From contig CAAGDO010000195.1 in NCBI GenBank assembly GCA_900768625.1, positions 1 through 12,236 on the forward strand: a stretch of 12,236 nucleotides of DNA, given 5' to 3'. The position numbers were made by a program, and so were the translations under genes. The notes under the pieces are model-generated. The model was not told the DNA's origin. It saw nothing but the letters and a program-made list of their open reading frames with translations, and did not search any database. This document shows positions 1 to 9,500 of the stretch, piece by piece (position 1 is the first letter of the stretch; each line of letters opens with the position of its first letter). The stretch is from Bacteroidaceae bacterium (lineage in GTDB: Bacteria > Bacteroidota > Bacteroidia > Bacteroidales > Bacteroidaceae).

Positions 1-57
1 AACGGCCCATTGGCGGACATTAACGTTGAAAACCGCGCGAAGCGCAAATATCCACGT
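1..57. repeat. 57-bp direct repeat, copy 1
   Basis: This segment recurs at 117-173 with 55 of 57 bases identical; the differences are A/C at position 22 and A/G at position 48. The repeat spacing is 116 bp. The copy begins at the window edge, so the true unit may extend further left. It contains GCGC-GAA-GCGC, which could form a tiny hairpin. It lies upstream of the fimbrial major-subunit gene. Its function is unknown. Confidence 0.9.
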
Positions 58-73
58 GAGGACATGGCGCGCC

Positions 74-93
74 CCATAGCCCACCATAGCCCA
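74..93. repeat. tandem decamer (2 copies)
   Basis: The decamer CCATAGCCCA occurs twice in a row, at 74-83 and 84-93, between the two 57-bp repeat copies. Nothing suggests a function. Confidence 0.7.
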
Positions 94-116
94 CAAAGAA
101 AACATTGACGCTCATT

Positions 117-173
117 AACGGCCCATTGGCGGACATTCACGTTGAAAACCGCGCGAAGCGCAAGTATCCACGT
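117..173. repeat. 57-bp direct repeat, copy 2
   Basis: This is the second copy of the repeat at 1-57, and it ends 63 bp before the ATG of the first fimbrial gene. Around both copies a heptamer ATT(A/G/C)ACG recurs at 19-25, 104-110, 114-120 and 135-141. This could be a regulator-binding array or simply a duplicated intergenic element. The two copies are not in the same reading frame (116 bp is not a multiple of 3), which argues against a coding repeat. Confidence 0.9.
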
Positions 174-206
174 CGAAGTTCTCCAGAACCGTCTAAACTG
201 CCAAGT

Positions 207-214
207 TATTTTTT
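207..214 (+). promoter_or_regulatory. weak candidate -7 element before the major fimbrial gene
   Basis: TATTTTTT at 207-214 matches the Bacteroidota -7 consensus TAnnTTTG at all positions except the last. No convincing -33 TTTG lies at the expected distance upstream. The stretch from about 205 to 228 is very A/T rich, as is common for leaders of strongly expressed Bacteroidota genes. This is only a candidate. Confidence 0.25.
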
Positions 215-236
215 ATTCTTACTAAAACCCCCATCA

Positions 237-1739
237 ATGAATCGCCTGATTCCCATCCTCATCGTCCTTTTGGTCGGCTTGTCGTCCTGCTCTGACAGCA
301 ACGACACGCCCGATCCCGACGTGCCGACACCGGGAGCGCTCAACCGCTACCTGTGCCTGAACGTGGCCGTGGCCAGTGGAAGAGAATCACGTGCAGCCGA
401 TGGGACGACAGCTGGCGAGGATGAAGGATATGTCACCGAACAGACGATTCGTGACAGAGAATACAAAGTGTCGGCCATCACGGCCATCATCTATCCCGCT
501 TCGGCCGATATCAACGACAATGCGAGCGCCGGCACCACCACAGTGAGGGCCTTCTCATGGAAAGTGACGCCTTCAAAATATTCTGGCACGCAGGCCACGG
601 GTTTCACCACGGGACCCCGCCTTCTTCCTGAAGACTTGTCCGAAGGGGACTACAAGCTGCTCGTCATCGCCAATCTCGACTATGCTTCCGTGCTCGACGG
701 GCAATCGCTGGAGACTGTGCGTGATCTCCTGTATCCGTCCCTTCCCTACAGCGCTTCATCCTTGGACCCCGACAAGGCCAACGACCCGCTCTATACGAAG
801 GATTTCATCATGACCTCCATCAAGGAGGTGGGGCTCTCCCTCCATTCGGCCCCGGCCAATGGCGGCACCGGCCCCCAAGGTTCGCTGAAGAATCCGTTCG
901 TGCCCAAGGATGAGATTCAGCTCGACCGTCTCGCTGCGCGCGTCGACCTTGCTTTGGATAAGGATAGCTGTCATGAATACACGGATTCGGATGGCTCCAA
1001 AGCCTACTACTACGAATATCCCGTCATTGATGAGGAGAAAAACCAAGTTGGCAAGTTCCAGCTCACCCACGCCATGGTGTTCAACATTTCGAAAAACCAG
1101 TTCCTCTTCAAGCATACATCTGAGGCATTGGATGTCGACAAACTCCAGGTTCCCGGACGCGAAACGCAGGAATGGAAGGGGGGCAAGCTCTGCGCCACAA
1201 ACTACGTGGTCGATCCGCTCATCTATTTCCGCAACACAGCCAAGGACTTCATCAGCTCGTTCTTCGATCCGAAGTTCTATCACGACAACATCACGGTCAA
1301 CAAGGACTACCTGCAGAAAAAGGCCCGCGTGCCGAATTGTGAAGACAACACGCGCTTCGATTCCTGGACGGTTGACGGCAAGACAACATACAGATACTAC
1401 ACCATGGCCTATTCAGCCGAAAACACGGTGATTGTGAAGTATCAGGAGGCGCAGGAGCATCTCCTGCGAACGGCCTATCTCACGGGTATCCGCTTCTATG
1501 GCATATATACGCTCAAAGGCGGAACCCCCAAGTATTTGGCCTTTGACTATTTCATCCGCCATTCCGTGACCTCCGGCAAGGTCGATACCAGCCAACCCAT
1601 GGCCTACGGCGTGGTGCGTAACAATATCTATCGTGTCTACATCAACTCCATCCATAGCCGAAAGGGTGACTTCTTCATCATGCTGAACGTGGATGTGCTC
1701 CCTTGGCAGAAGTATACGCATTCAGGCATCTACATGTAG
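237..1739 (+). CDS. Mfa1-family major fimbrial subunit (fimbrillin) lipoprotein precursor
   Basis: This is a 500-residue structural subunit of a type V (FimA/Mfa1-type) fimbria, exported as a lipoprotein and probably polymerised on the cell surface. ATG 237 is preferred over an upstream in-frame TTG (105) because it starts a clean lipoprotein signal: MNR, a hydrophobic run, then lipobox LSSC with Cys18. An Asp/Pro-rich linker (about 19-34) follows, then a possible Arg-specific cleavage site, RESR|AADG (Arg52). A fimbrillin-like strand LDRLAARVD lies at 229-237. The C-terminus carries the family hallmark VVRNNIY (459-465) and ends with a VDVLPW strand (485-490), very like P. gingivalis Mfa1 as I recall it. 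In this family the N-terminal strand is removed after Arg and the groove is filled by the C-terminus of the next subunit. Mfa1 itself is somewhat longer, about 563 residues. An intrinsic terminator follows, suggesting a mostly monocistronic transcript. Confidence 0.9.
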   Translation: MNRLIPILIVLLVGLSSCSDSNDTPDPDVPTPGALNRYLCLNVAVASGRESRAADGTTAGEDEGYVTEQTIRDREYKVSAITAIIYPASADINDNASAGTTTVRAFSWKVTPSKYSGTQATGFTTGPRLLPEDLSEGDYKLLVIANLDYASVLDGQSLETVRDLLYPSLPYSASSLDPDKANDPLYTKDFIMTSIKEVGLSLHSAPANGGTGPQGSLKNPFVPKDEIQLDRLAARVDLALDKDSCHEYTDSDGSKAYYYEYPVIDEEKNQVGKFQLTHAMVFNISKNQFLFKHTSEALDVDKLQVPGRETQEWKGGKLCATNYVVDPLIYFRNTAKDFISSFFDPKFYHDNITVNKDYLQKKARVPNCEDNTRFDSWTVDGKTTYRYYTMAYSAENTVIVKYQEAQEHLLRTAYLTGIRFYGIYTLKGGTPKYLAFDYFIRHSVTSGKVDTSQPMAYGVVRNNIYRVYINSIHSRKGDFFIMLNVDVLPWQKYTHSGIYM

Positions 1740-1848
1740 AGCCACCCCTCGCACCTGCACACACCGCTCACCTCTCTCTCCATATATATAGGAGCGTATG
1801 CGGCCAACGGGCAAATGGAACAGGGCACCCGATGCCTGCCAAGTCTAT

Positions 1849-1879
1849 AAGCCCAGGGCCATCAGGGTCTTGGGTTTTT
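1849..1879 (+). terminator. intrinsic terminator after the major fimbrial gene
   Basis: CCCAGGGCC (1852-1860) pairs with GGTCTTGGG (1866-1874), giving nine pairs including two G-U wobbles around a 5-nt loop. Five T residues follow (1875-1879). The stem can be extended by A-T pairs from 1849-1850 with 1876-1877. It sits 113 bp after the stop of the major subunit gene, with about 100 bp left before the next gene. It could reduce read-through into the downstream lipoprotein gene. Confidence 0.7.
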
Positions 1880-1900
1880 CCATACGTGGAAACTTTCAAC

Positions 1901-1927
1901 CTTCATCGGTCCAACTTCATCGGTCCA
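1901..1927. repeat. 14-bp tandem repeat in the leader of the second gene
   Basis: CTTCATCGGTCCA occurs at 1901-1913 and again at 1915-1927, separated by one base. It lies about 50 bp upstream of the second fimbrial gene. It may be slippage-derived; no binding protein can be suggested. Confidence 0.75.
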
Positions 1928-1979
1928 TGGTCATCTCCATGCTCTCCGTATCCCCAACCCAAACTCATCTCTTCACACT

Positions 1980-3431
1980 ATGCGTGCATTTCATATTCTT
2001 CTCTTCTTCAGTCTTCTCCTTCTCGTCGGGGCCTGTACGCAGGACCTTCCCGACAATCCCGGTCATACGGACAAAAAACGTGTGACCTTCTCTCTGGCGT
2101 TGACTCCTGCCGCCACGGAGTCCGCGTCAAGGGCAGCTTGGACGCCTGAGCTTGGAGACAAAAACGAACTGGTCATGAATGGTTTCTGCGTGATGGTGGA
2201 TGCGGAAACGAAAAAGGTTGAACAGGTCTTTACGAGCAGAGAAGGGGATCCGAAGGGACAGAAGTATTGCAACGTCTACAATGATGCGGGTTCGCGGGAG
2301 ATCAAAACCTCTACGGGCGAAAAACTCTTCTATACGTTTGCCAATCTAAGCCAAGAGAAAGTGGAACGGGCCATTGCTGTCAGCACGAAGCAGCCGAATT
2401 TCCATTTCACAAAGGATGCCGTCCTCGACACGACCCAAATCAACAAGGCAACCATCGCCATTTGTGGAAACAACTTCCAGCCTTCTGAGGCTAATGGCAT
2501 CCCGATGAGCGGCTACGTGCATCTGCCCATTGCGGCTTCCGATCAGGGGATGGAAATTCAGCTCAGCGTGGTACGTATGCTGGCCAAACTGGAGTTTGAA
2601 ATCAGCAATGACACGCAAACACCGCTCTACGTGGAGAACATCGAGTTTGAGCATATCACCAAAGATGCTCCAAACGATGACACCCATAATCTCTTCCTCT
2701 TTCCCGCGCCACGTACGCCAAAGGAGAACAACCAGACGATGATCACCATCAAGCCGAATCTCACGGAATGGGGTAAGACGCATTACGAAACGCAAAGAAT
2801 CTCCGTAAAGCAAACGCTGGAAGTCGGTGCAAAGACCAACGTTGTCTACTATCTCAACGAAACCGCAGCGCCCAACACGACGTTCGGCGATTTCATGCTG
2901 ACGCTCAACCTTCGGGAAAATGATGCCGCGGGAACCCAGCAGCAGCGCTTCGCCCTCATCTCCAATGCGGAAACGCAATATCAGGATTCCTGGCTCTATA
3001 TCGCCCGCAACGACTGGCGCTATATCCCCATCCATCTCCATGACTATCTTTTCGAACTCATCCCGCAGGATTTCCCGCCCATCGGTGTCCTGCCCAGTTC
3101 CGTCAAGGAAGCGGATGGCACCTTCACCTGTACCTTCCACGCCGACGGGGATTTCCACCTCCAGCCGCGCATCACGGATCGCAAGACAGGCAAGGAAGTG
3201 ACGGGTTGGACGGCCTCCGACGTAAACTGGCAGACCATCACGCCCAATGCCGGCCTCTACACCGTAAGCGGGACTCCCGCATGGTACACCCCCGGCAGCT
3301 ACGTCCACGGCACCTTCGCCCCCAACGCCACGGGCCAAAGCACCCACGTGCTCACCCTGACCGCAGCTCCCGAAGGCGTTGCGGCGCGCCGCTTCGTGGC
3401 TCCCGTCATCATCAACCGCGTCGACAATTAA
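1980..3431 (+). CDS. fimbrillin-like lipoprotein (Mfa2/FimB- or Mfa3/4-type accessory subunit)
   Basis: This is a 483-residue predicted lipoprotein. The signal MRAFHILLFFSLLLLVGAC gives lipobox LVGAC with Cys19. The N-domain has marks common in Bacteroidales fimbrial subunits: an SASR|AAW sequence at Arg51, IPMSG at 174-178, and a strand RMLAKLEFEIS beginning at 199 that resembles the LDRLAARVD strand of the upstream subunit. The motif RNDWRYIPIHL (343-353) corresponds in position and pattern to the VVRNNIY region of Mfa1. In the upstream protein that motif lies about 40 residues from the end, whereas here about 130 further residues follow (Thr/Gly/Pro rich, probably a beta-sandwich). This suggests a capping, tip or anchor role rather than a shaft subunit. 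The gene lies 240 bp after the major subunit gene, beyond a terminator, and 97 bp before the giant-protein gene. Membership of the fimbrial superfamily is fairly secure; the exact role is inferred. Confidence 0.75.
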   Translation: MRAFHILLFFSLLLLVGACTQDLPDNPGHTDKKRVTFSLALTPAATESASRAAWTPELGDKNELVMNGFCVMVDAETKKVEQVFTSREGDPKGQKYCNVYNDAGSREIKTSTGEKLFYTFANLSQEKVERAIAVSTKQPNFHFTKDAVLDTTQINKATIAICGNNFQPSEANGIPMSGYVHLPIAASDQGMEIQLSVVRMLAKLEFEISNDTQTPLYVENIEFEHITKDAPNDDTHNLFLFPAPRTPKENNQTMITIKPNLTEWGKTHYETQRISVKQTLEVGAKTNVVYYLNETAAPNTTFGDFMLTLNLRENDAAGTQQQRFALISNAETQYQDSWLYIARNDWRYIPIHLHDYLFELIPQDFPPIGVLPSSVKEADGTFTCTFHADGDFHLQPRITDRKTGKEVTGWTASDVNWQTITPNAGLYTVSGTPAWYTPGSYVHGTFAPNATGQSTHVLTLTAAPEGVAARRFVAPVIINRVDN

Positions 3432-3528
3432 GGCTTTTCGACGTGGTCAACCATTCCCCCGCAAGGCTTCGCGCCCCTTCGCGGAAAACAGACTCCACTG
3501 CAAGGCCATTATCAAAATACTGATTCCC

Positions 3529-6500
3529 ATGCGTTTCCTCCTCCTCCTCAATTGTCTCCTCCTCCTCGCCTTCCAGCAAGCCGAGGCACGAAACTATAAG
3601 GTCAACAACGACTTCCCCAGTCCCGAATACTTCGCCAGACAGAATCTCGAATCCAGCGGCACCACCGTCACCGTGCCGCTGACAAAGCTGCTGGGCACAT
3701 TCACCACAGCCTTCTGCCGTTTCTATTTGGCCGATGCGCAGACCCTCAAGCCTCGCTACGACCTCTCCTCCAACTTTGTCATCCCCAATGGCAAGGAAGC
3801 CCTCGTGGCCAATGTCGACTCCGGCATGGTGGAGTTCCCGCGATTTAACAACACCAGAAATACCGAAAACATCACCCTCAACCTCCCTGCCGGCCACCAG
3901 TGGACTGACTTCGTCATCGTCGTCCTGAAGAAGTCCTACTCGGCCTCATCCATAGAGACAGAAGACGAAGTGCTGAAATCCCTCGGCATCACCGACAACG
4001 TCAAATGTACCCTCGACAACCTCTCCTCCGATCCCAACTCCTGGAGCGACTACCTCGTCTACACCATCGACAATCCACGCACCGCCAGCTCCCAGAGCTT
4101 CCGCCCCTACGAAGGCGTGGCCAATGCTGTGGGGGATTTTGAAGTCAACGCGAACGGTCGTAAACGTCAGCGCACCCACACGTGCGTCTATGACTATTAT
4201 GTGGCTCCCGGTTCGACCATTACACTGCAAAGCCCGGATTTGGGCAACCCCATTGACTTCAATACCTATTGGCGATGGTATGACAACAAAACTTTTGCTG
4301 CTTCAGAATGCATAAAAAAAGACTCAGTTTTCGGAAGAGATCTGCGGGAAGGTTGGTTTTTGCCGGAAGATGGATCATCTGCGGGACTTGTCTATAAAAG
4401 CAATGAAACAGGATACCTCGCACCAAAAGTCGATAACTTCGCAGCAGTTCGCTATTCCGCTCCCAACGACGTGACATGGACGGGCGATGAAATTGCCGCT
4501 GATGCTTCGCGCTATACGGATGGGTTAGGCTATGATAATTCGTCTCCGGCGTTTCGTGAACCTACGCTTTCCACGCGCTTCATCTGGCGCATCCGGCCCA
4601 ACAGTGAGATTGCAGGGAACATCAAGCAGGCGCTCTTGAGGGACGCGGTGTATGAGGATCACGGAAATATAGTGATTGCCATGAGCGACAAAACGTCCAA
4701 GGTGCACAACACGCTCCGCCTGGACCTCCATGACGTGGGGCAGTATTGGTTCTATTCCTATGACCTGAAAGGGGGAGGCCGGAAACTCCAGGAAACGGAC
4801 TTTGGTACGGCTGAGCTCCAAGCGCAGTCGTTCTCATGGTTTGTGCTGGTGGAGAGTGGCAACAAGGTCTATAAGAAGAGCCTTGGGGCAGGCAGTACAT
4901 TCAGCAAGACGATTCGTTATGACCTCCACGCGAAAGATGTGATTGGCACGTATGAAAATGTGAACGATGATAAGGACAAGCTCAATTTGGGCACCCTGTT
5001 GACGGGACAGGAGTACGTTGTTGTGGCATATGCTAATTCCCAAACGTCTGAATCGGGAAACAGGACCTCTCCTGTGGCCCGTTTCAATTGCTACTTTGCC
5101 CTCCAGCACGAACCGCAGGTGTCATCAAACGTAAGCCTCAATCGAAGTATCGAAAAGCTCAGTCAGCTTTACACACCGGTGGGAACCATCAGCTTCGATG
5201 ATTTCGAGGGTATGAATTTCGAAAAACCGGAGCATATTTACGAAGGAAACAGCAGCACGAACAATGTTTGGCATCATCCGCTCCCATGGAATGAGGCCAA
5301 CTATGGTTTTGTCTATCCGCAATTGATCAAGCTGGAACAGGCGAATAAGGGTTACGGTTATCCCTATATGCCTTTCCACAGTGAATACACGCTGATTAAA
5401 GAGGCGTGCGGACCAGCGTCACCGAATGAGAATGGTGCGTATGACTGGAATGGGACGATTTATGATGAACTCATCAAGAAGGATCCCCCTGGTTTCCACG
5501 ACCGCACGTACGAAATCAGCAACCACAAGAAATATGGCCACTTCCTCTTTGTCGATGCTTCTGCCGAAGCGCGCCCGATCGTGGAACTCGACTTTGAAGC
5601 CAAGTTGTGCTCGGGCTCCACGATTCTCTGCTCGGCAGCTGTGGCGAATTTTGTCCACAAGAACCAAAATAATGAATTCCCCAACCTCCTCTTCAAACTC
5701 TATGGGTTGAAGAAGGATGCTGCGGGAAATGTCATTGAGCGGAAACTGGTGCAAACGTTTTCTTCGGGCGATTTCAAAACGCATCAGGCAGAGGAATCTG
5801 CAAAATGGTATCAGGTGTTTGCCAAGACGTTCATCACGCCCAAAAGCAATGCGGAGCAGTTTGCTTCCTATACTGTCGTGGTGTATAATAACTGCAATTC
5901 TTCCAACGGAGCGGACTACGCCATCGATGATATTCGCTTCTTCGTGACGAATGACAAGATTGAGGTGTTGCAGGAGGGTAACAGCAAGACCGACTGCGAC
6001 AAGAAGGACAACGATGAATACCTCACGCTGCGTATGGACTATGCCATGCTCAAGACGAAAATGGATTTGGGCATAAAGCGCAAACCTTTCTTCTTTCGTA
6101 TCTGTACGGAGGATGGTAAGCCAGTGACAGGTTTGGAATATCCTAAGGAAAAGGCTGCCAATGGCCAGACGCGCCGCGAGCAGTGGACGGATGCCAATGG
6201 TGATACGTATGGCGTGGTGTGGATGGATCCCTTGGATGCAGACAACGCGGATGCGATTGAACTTGACCCTTATGGTCTTCCGCGCTTCAAGTTGACAGAC
6301 AAGGCGCCTTTCCGTCTTCTCGACCTCTCGAAGAAATATTATATCTCTGGCTCTTTCCCCAAGGAAACGGCTGATGGGGGATTCGAACCTGAGGCGTGGG
6401 GTGAGTCGGACAACACTTGCTCCGTCTATTCCAAACTGATCAACATCAACTATCAGAGCTTGGTCGTGAACACCAAGACGGGGCAAGTGTCGAACAAATT

Positions 6501-9500
6501 CTTCTCGAAATGTGGCGATGCCACGGTGGAGGTCAAGCTGACGGCGAAACTGGCGGTTCCCGATGCCCAGTATGGTGGAAAGAAGGAAATCGACTGGAAA
6601 TTCGACTGGTTGATTGGGGATAAGAATCTCTACGAGCAGTTTGCCGGAACGGATGGCAAGGGGGCTGTATTGACCGCCCTTCAGCATTTCCGCACGGCAT
6701 ATCCTTTGGCACCGAAGTTTGATTACGACCTGACGACCCATACGGGAACAACACTGCCCAAGGGCGTTTTCACAGATGCTGATGCTCAGGAGCTGGCCAA
6801 ATACAGTTCTGATCCGAGTGAATTTGATAAAGGCAAACTGTTGATTCTGTATGTGGGCGGTTCGACCTTGGATACGAAGCTTCCCATCAACGTGGTGGGT
6901 GGCGTGAACACGTATCTGTATTATGTGCCTTATGCCGGTTACTATCCCGACGAGAAGACAACGCCGAACTATATGATCTGCCCCGAACCTTTCGCCACGA
7001 GTGTTACGCTTTCGCATGAATCGCCTCAGATCTATCTGGGTTTCCCGAAGGTGACCTATCCTGACGAAATGGAAAATACGGCGAAGTACATCCGTTTGGG
7101 TAAACGTCAGGCGGAGGAACTGCAGACGAGCAAGGTGTTGCGTCTGCCTGTCCATTCCTATCGTGACGCGAAATTGAACGTACAGGCTGACCGCCATCAT
7201 CTGGTCATCGAGGAGGACGACGGTAATCACAAGGCCATTCGGGGTCAGGTGCGCCTCGTGGCTACGAATGACCCGACGATGAAGGACAAAGTGGCCCAGC
7301 CGCCAAGCAGCTCCAACAATTTCTGCTACACGGGGGGCAAGGTGGCGGAGGTGGTCCCCGGGGATTGTGAGATTACGCCTTCGACGCAGACCATCGGCTT
7401 TGATTTCTCCAAATACGATGTAAAAAACAAGATCACTTTCCACGAGGGTTACGACTATCAGTTCGTTTTCACCTACCACGACGCCACGAAGACCATCGGA
7501 GGTTCCACGGGTTCGACGGAGAACATCTGTTTCTCCTACACGCTCTTCACGCTCCGCATCGTTCCGGAGTATGTGACTTGGACGGGCGCAGAACCGAACA
7601 ACACGAACTGGAATAATGACCTCAACTGGCGACGCTCCTCAAAGGAGGAACTCCAGAAGGCGGACTATGAGGACTATGGAACGGGGAGTACGGCAGAATT
7701 GCAGCAGACGCCGGACCGTGACCACCCGGATACAACGCCGCAGGCTTTCGTGCCGATGAAGTTCACGAAGGTGACGATCAATCCGGGTGTGTCGGTGCCT
7801 TATCTGGGCAACTTCAAGGTGGATGCCAATCAGGGCATCATCACCGATATGCTCAATCCGACCCTTTCCGAAGGCTCTCCGTTGATTGCCTATGACCTCA
7901 TGGTGAAGACAACGCCGGAGACGGACGGTTCTTATGCTTGCGAACCGTTCTATGCGAACACGTGCGAGCAGGTGTATTTCCGCTCTGACCGCACTGCTCC
8001 TTCGCAGGGCGATGGACAGCTTCTCTATCAGCACTACCTTGACTACAAAACGGCGTGGGTCGATATGCCGCTCTATCCAGACCGTTGGAACATGGTGGCT
8101 TCACCGCTCCGCAGCGTTTGCGCGGGTGATTTCTACTTGCCGAAGGAAACGGGCATGCAGCAGACGGAGGCTTTCCAGCCGATTACCTTCGACCCGACGA
8201 AGTATAGCCGAACGGAATACCCCGTCTACCAGCGCAACTGGAACAAGACGGAGAGCCGTGTCTACAAGGCCAACGAATCTTGGTTTGATGCCACAGTGCC
8301 TTTCGATAAGCACATGACGGACACGCTGGCTGTGATTCATTCGCAGTGGGGACATGCCTATAATGATGTGCAGGTGCCTTATTTGCCGGGACAGGGCTTC
8401 TCCGTGATGCCGCGCCTGAAGCAGGGCTCGTCGGCTGATCCGAAGAATGCGCTTTTCCGTTTCCCCAAGGCGGATACGCAATATGACTATTACAGCTATG
8501 ATGGAACCGGTGGCGGTCTGACTCAGAACGGGATGGACCGCAGCAAGGCGGGTTTGCTGGCCACGAGTCTTTCGGCCGATGATGACCCGCAGAAGTTGAG
8601 CGGCATCTTCACGGTCCATCTGAAGGCGGGCACCCATGTGCGTGGAGGCTATTTCCTCTTGGGTAATCCCTATATGGGTACGCTCCAGATGAGCCGCTTC
8701 TTCAATGACAACCCTGTGCTCTTCCGCAAATATTGGACGTTCAACGAAAAGGGCGAATTGGTGGCGCATGGTGGTTCGGATGCAGACCTTGGTAAATTGG
8801 CTCCGATGACTGCGTTCTTTGTGAAGTCGAAAGCTGGAGTGAATGATGCGGAGGTGGAATTCCGCCCCGACCATTGCGTCAGACTGACTGAGACGTCAGC
8901 CTTGGATGCTTCGCCCACCCGTCAGCTCTCCCTCTCCGCCACAACGGCAAGCGGTGCTACGACCTTGGCCCGCCTGATCGCTGACCCTGCGGCTTCGGAT
9001 GATTTCGACGAGGACGAGGACGTGGAGACGCTTTTCGACTCGAACCTGGGTGAGCAGGGTGCTCCGCAGCTCTTCACCGTGGCGGGTGCCCGCGCGGCTT
9101 CGATCAACAGCGTGAGTGACCTCCGCAATGTGGCGTTGGGTGTTTCGACCGCCGAGGACTGCGACGTGGAGCTGAGGCTCACGGGAGTGGACGAACTGTC
9201 CGAACCGCTCTATCTCTACGATGCCCTCAACCGCACGACCCGTCCGGTGCGCGAAGGCGAAGCATTGACGATTCGTTCGAACGCGATGGGGCGTTACATT
9301 CTCACCTCGAAGGCCATGGTGCCGGAATCAGCGGTGCGCACCGCCATCCGTTGCTATCCGACCGGCCGGCAGGGTAGGGTGGTGGCTTCGACAGAGCCCA
9401 CCGACCGCATCCGCCAGATTCAAATCTACGACAATCTCGGCCGTCTGCGTCAGGAGTTCTTCCCGAACGAGCCGACCCACACCTTCACGCTCCTCCCCCG

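Noticed and set aside
1..108. Frame open from the window edge to TGA at 106-108, as a possible upstream gene end
   Set aside because: It is 35 codons of repeat sequence with no recognisable protein. The duplicated copy is in a different frame, so a coding origin is not supported.
105..236. N-terminal extension of the major subunit from the TTG at 105
   Set aside because: The extension reads through the intergenic 57-bp repeat and would bury the lipoprotein signal that begins cleanly at ATG 237.
1798..2085. ATG at 1798 after GGAG, opening a 95-residue frame
   Set aside because: It overlaps the signal-peptide start of the second lipoprotein in another frame, runs through the terminator and has low-quality composition. 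The good-looking GGAG is probably chance.
3379..3528. Upstream start for the giant protein at 3379
   Set aside because: It would overlap the previous gene by about 50 bp and place 50 Arg/Ser-rich residues before an obvious signal peptide.
5419..7479. 686-residue antisense open frame inside the giant gene
   Set aside because: The sense strand has a convincing secreted protein. The antisense product has no recognisable domain or start context and reflects codon bias.
8101..8874. 257-residue antisense open frame in the giant gene
   Set aside because: It is His/Arg/Ile rich, lies fully opposite conserved GNPY and FFV coding sequence, and has no promoter or family match.
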